Source: Candidatus Neomicrothrix sp. UBA825
GTDB taxonomy: Bacteria > Actinomycetota > Acidimicrobiia > Acidimicrobiales > UBA8592
Direction: 5' to 3'
NCBI GenBank assembly: GCA_002295705.1
Contig: DBHP01000070.1
Location: forward strand, 1-8,116
DNA: 8,116 nucleotides
Position numbers and translations under genes: made by a program. Below are positions 6,784 to 8,116 of the stretch, one piece after another (positions within the stretch are counted from its first letter, which is position 1; every line of letters starts with the position of its first letter). The notes below the pieces were generated by a model, which did no database searches, was not told the origin of the DNA, and worked only from the letters and a program-made list of their open reading frames with translations.

Positions 6784-8116
6784 TGCCAACCTCACCTCCA
6801 GAGTCAGTAGAAATATATGACACGACGCTCAGGGACGGAAGCCAACTCGAAGGAATATCGCTAACCGTTGAGGATAAGCTTCGGATAGCTGAACAACTAG
6901 ACCAACTTGGCGTTCACTTTATTGAAGGAGGATGGCCAGGAGCAAATCCTAAAGATGACGAGTTTTTCCAACGTGCCAAAAGTGAACTCAAACTTAAACG
7001 ATCTGAGTTCGTCGCATTTGGTTCCACACGTCGCGCTAAGGGAAAAGTTGACCAAGATCAAACACTCGCCAATCTGATCGGTGCAGACACCAACATTGTT
7101 TGTATCGTCGGAAAATGCTGGGATTATCACGTTACTGAAGCTTTACAAACCTCATTAGAGGAAGGAATTGCTATGGTTAGCGATTCAGTCAAGTATCTGG
7201 TAAGCCACGGGAAGAGAGTATTCTTTGATGCTGAACATTTCTTCGATGGATACAAAAACAACCCAGAATTTTCTCTGCGTGTACTAGAAGCTGCTTCAAT
7301 AGCTGGAGCCGAACGCTTAATCCTATGTGATACCAATGGAGGATCACTACCTCAAGATGTTTCTGATGCCGTATCAAGTGTCGCAAGTCACCTTGATACC
7401 GGAATAGGGGTACATTTGCATAATGACACCGGTTGCGGGGTCGCTAACGCACTCGCTGGAGTCATGGCAGGAGCTATACAAGTCCAAGGAACTATAAATG
7501 GATACGGTGAGCGAACTGGAAACTGTGACTTGGTCTCAATCATCGCTAACCTTTCACTAAAAATGGGGATAGAAACAATCCCTCCCCAAAATCTTGACCT
7601 TCTAACACCCGTTAGCCACCATATTGCTGAATTGGTGAACATAACACTGAACCCTCAACAGCCCTATACAGGATCATCAGCCTTTGCCCATAAAGCTGGG
7701 CTGCATGTAAGTGCAATCTCTAAACGGCCTGATGCATATGAACACGTTTCACCCGAAAGCATCGGAAACGGCACAAGATTCCTAGTATCAGAGATGGCCG
7801 GAAGATCAACACTGGAGCTTAAGGCCAAAGAAATCGGAATTGACCTTGACGGGAAAATAATAGGAGATGTAGTGGAGGCGCTCAAAAAACTAGAATACGA
7901 GGGATACCATTTTGAAGTCGCAGACGCTTCATTAGAGTTATTGATGCGGGGAGCAAGCGGATGGTCCCAAGACTTCTTCAATCTGAAGAAATTCTCAGTG
8001 GATATGAATCATGTGGGTTCTGGAAGCCGTGCATGGAACGAGATCTCTGTGGATGTTGATACGAGAGCTGTCGTAGATCTTGATATAAACGGAAAGCAGC
8101 TTGTCGGTGTTGGAGA
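6783..8116 (+). CDS. cimA: (R)-citramalate synthase (partial, C-terminus beyond window)
   Basis: The enzyme condenses pyruvate with acetyl-CoA to (R)-citramalate, the entry to threonine-independent isoleucine synthesis. The 444 visible residues contain the HMGL-like TIM barrel (about 8-275) with YDTTLRDGSQLEG at 12-24 (Arg17 catalytic, Asp18 metal). Metal histidines 211 and 213 lie in VHLHNDTG, and NGYGERTGN is at 239-247. A helical linker follows with AFAHKAGLHVSAI (300-312) and FLVSEMAGRS (333-342), which I associate with the CimA branch (TIGR00977 type) rather than LeuA. A C-terminal LeuA-type allosteric domain starts near 400 and is cut by the window edge, so feedback control cannot be judged. 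The ATG overlaps the ilvE stop by one base, with GAGGA at 6772-6776 as ribosome binding site, which suggests translational coupling. 2-Isopropylmalate synthase or homocitrate synthase is the alternative, less likely. Confidence 0.9.
   Translation, partial: MPTSPPESVEIYDTTLRDGSQLEGISLTVEDKLRIAEQLDQLGVHFIEGGWPGANPKDDEFFQRAKSELKLKRSEFVAFGSTRRAKGKVDQDQTLANLIGADTNIVCIVGKCWDYHVTEALQTSLEEGIAMVSDSVKYLVSHGKRVFFDAEHFFDGYKNNPEFSLRVLEAASIAGAERLILCDTNGGSLPQDVSDAVSSVASHLDTGIGVHLHNDTGCGVANALAGVMAGAIQVQGTINGYGERTGNCDLVSIIANLSLKMGIETIPPQNLDLLTPVSHHIAELVNITLNPQQPYTGSSAFAHKAGLHVSAISKRPDAYEHVSPESIGNGTRFLVSEMAGRSTLELKAKEIGIDLDGKIIGDVVEALKKLEYEGYHFEVADASLELLMRGASGWSQDFFNLKKFSVDMNHVGSGSRAWNEISVDVDTRAVVDLDINGKQLVGVG

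Noticed and set aside
6897..7981. Minus-strand frames of 65 to 105 codons over cimA
   Set aside because: They lie antisense to a continuous cimA frame with intact catalytic motifs; no independent support.
1..8116. A defence, mobile or otherwise novel accessory system
   Set aside because: All large frames but one are recognisable housekeeping or biosynthetic families, there are no transposase, integrase, repeat-array or toxin-antitoxin signs, and base composition looks even by eye.

Overview
The window is an ordinary-looking bacterial chromosomal segment devoted mainly to branched-chain amino acid synthesis. By protein style it suggests a moderately AT-rich actinobacterium, possibly of the Acidimicrobiia type. 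The basis is the GreA central segment (ARELGDLSENGDYHAAKEEQ), a LeuB of the roughly 335-residue actinobacterial kind with LLLKMRFELD and SMFEPVHGSAPDI, and a lipoprotein of the C-terminal beta-propeller family that is common in actinobacteria. This placement is inference from remembered family features; no rRNA or other marker gene is present.

Layout. Two gene sets diverge from a 157-bp intergenic region (4702-4858). Leftward on the minus strand run greA, an unrecognised single-pass membrane protein, leuC, leuD and a beta-propeller lipoprotein whose C-terminus lies beyond position 1. Gaps are 44, 41, -4 and 84 bp, and I saw no convincing terminator between them, so they could form one transcription unit. 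Rightward on the plus strand run leuB, ilvE and cimA, with an 11-bp gap and then a 1-bp overlap; cimA runs off the right edge.

How the genes work together. CimA joins pyruvate and acetyl-CoA to give (R)-citramalate. LeuCD isomerise it to 3-methylmalate (and, in leucine synthesis, 2-isopropylmalate to 3-isopropylmalate). LeuB oxidises and decarboxylates these products to 2-oxobutyrate or 2-oxoisocaproate, and IlvE performs the last transamination to Ile, Leu or Val. The cluster therefore fits a threonine-independent isoleucine route that shares LeuBCD with leucine synthesis. LeuA and the IlvBN/IlvC/IlvD steps are not in this window.

No RNA gene, mobile element, CRISPR array or riboswitch was recognised. 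I found no clear evidence of an undescribed system. The least explained items are the single-pass membrane protein between greA and leuC, the lipoprotein after leuD, and a short repeated motif (TAAAACACA) in the divergent promoter region.
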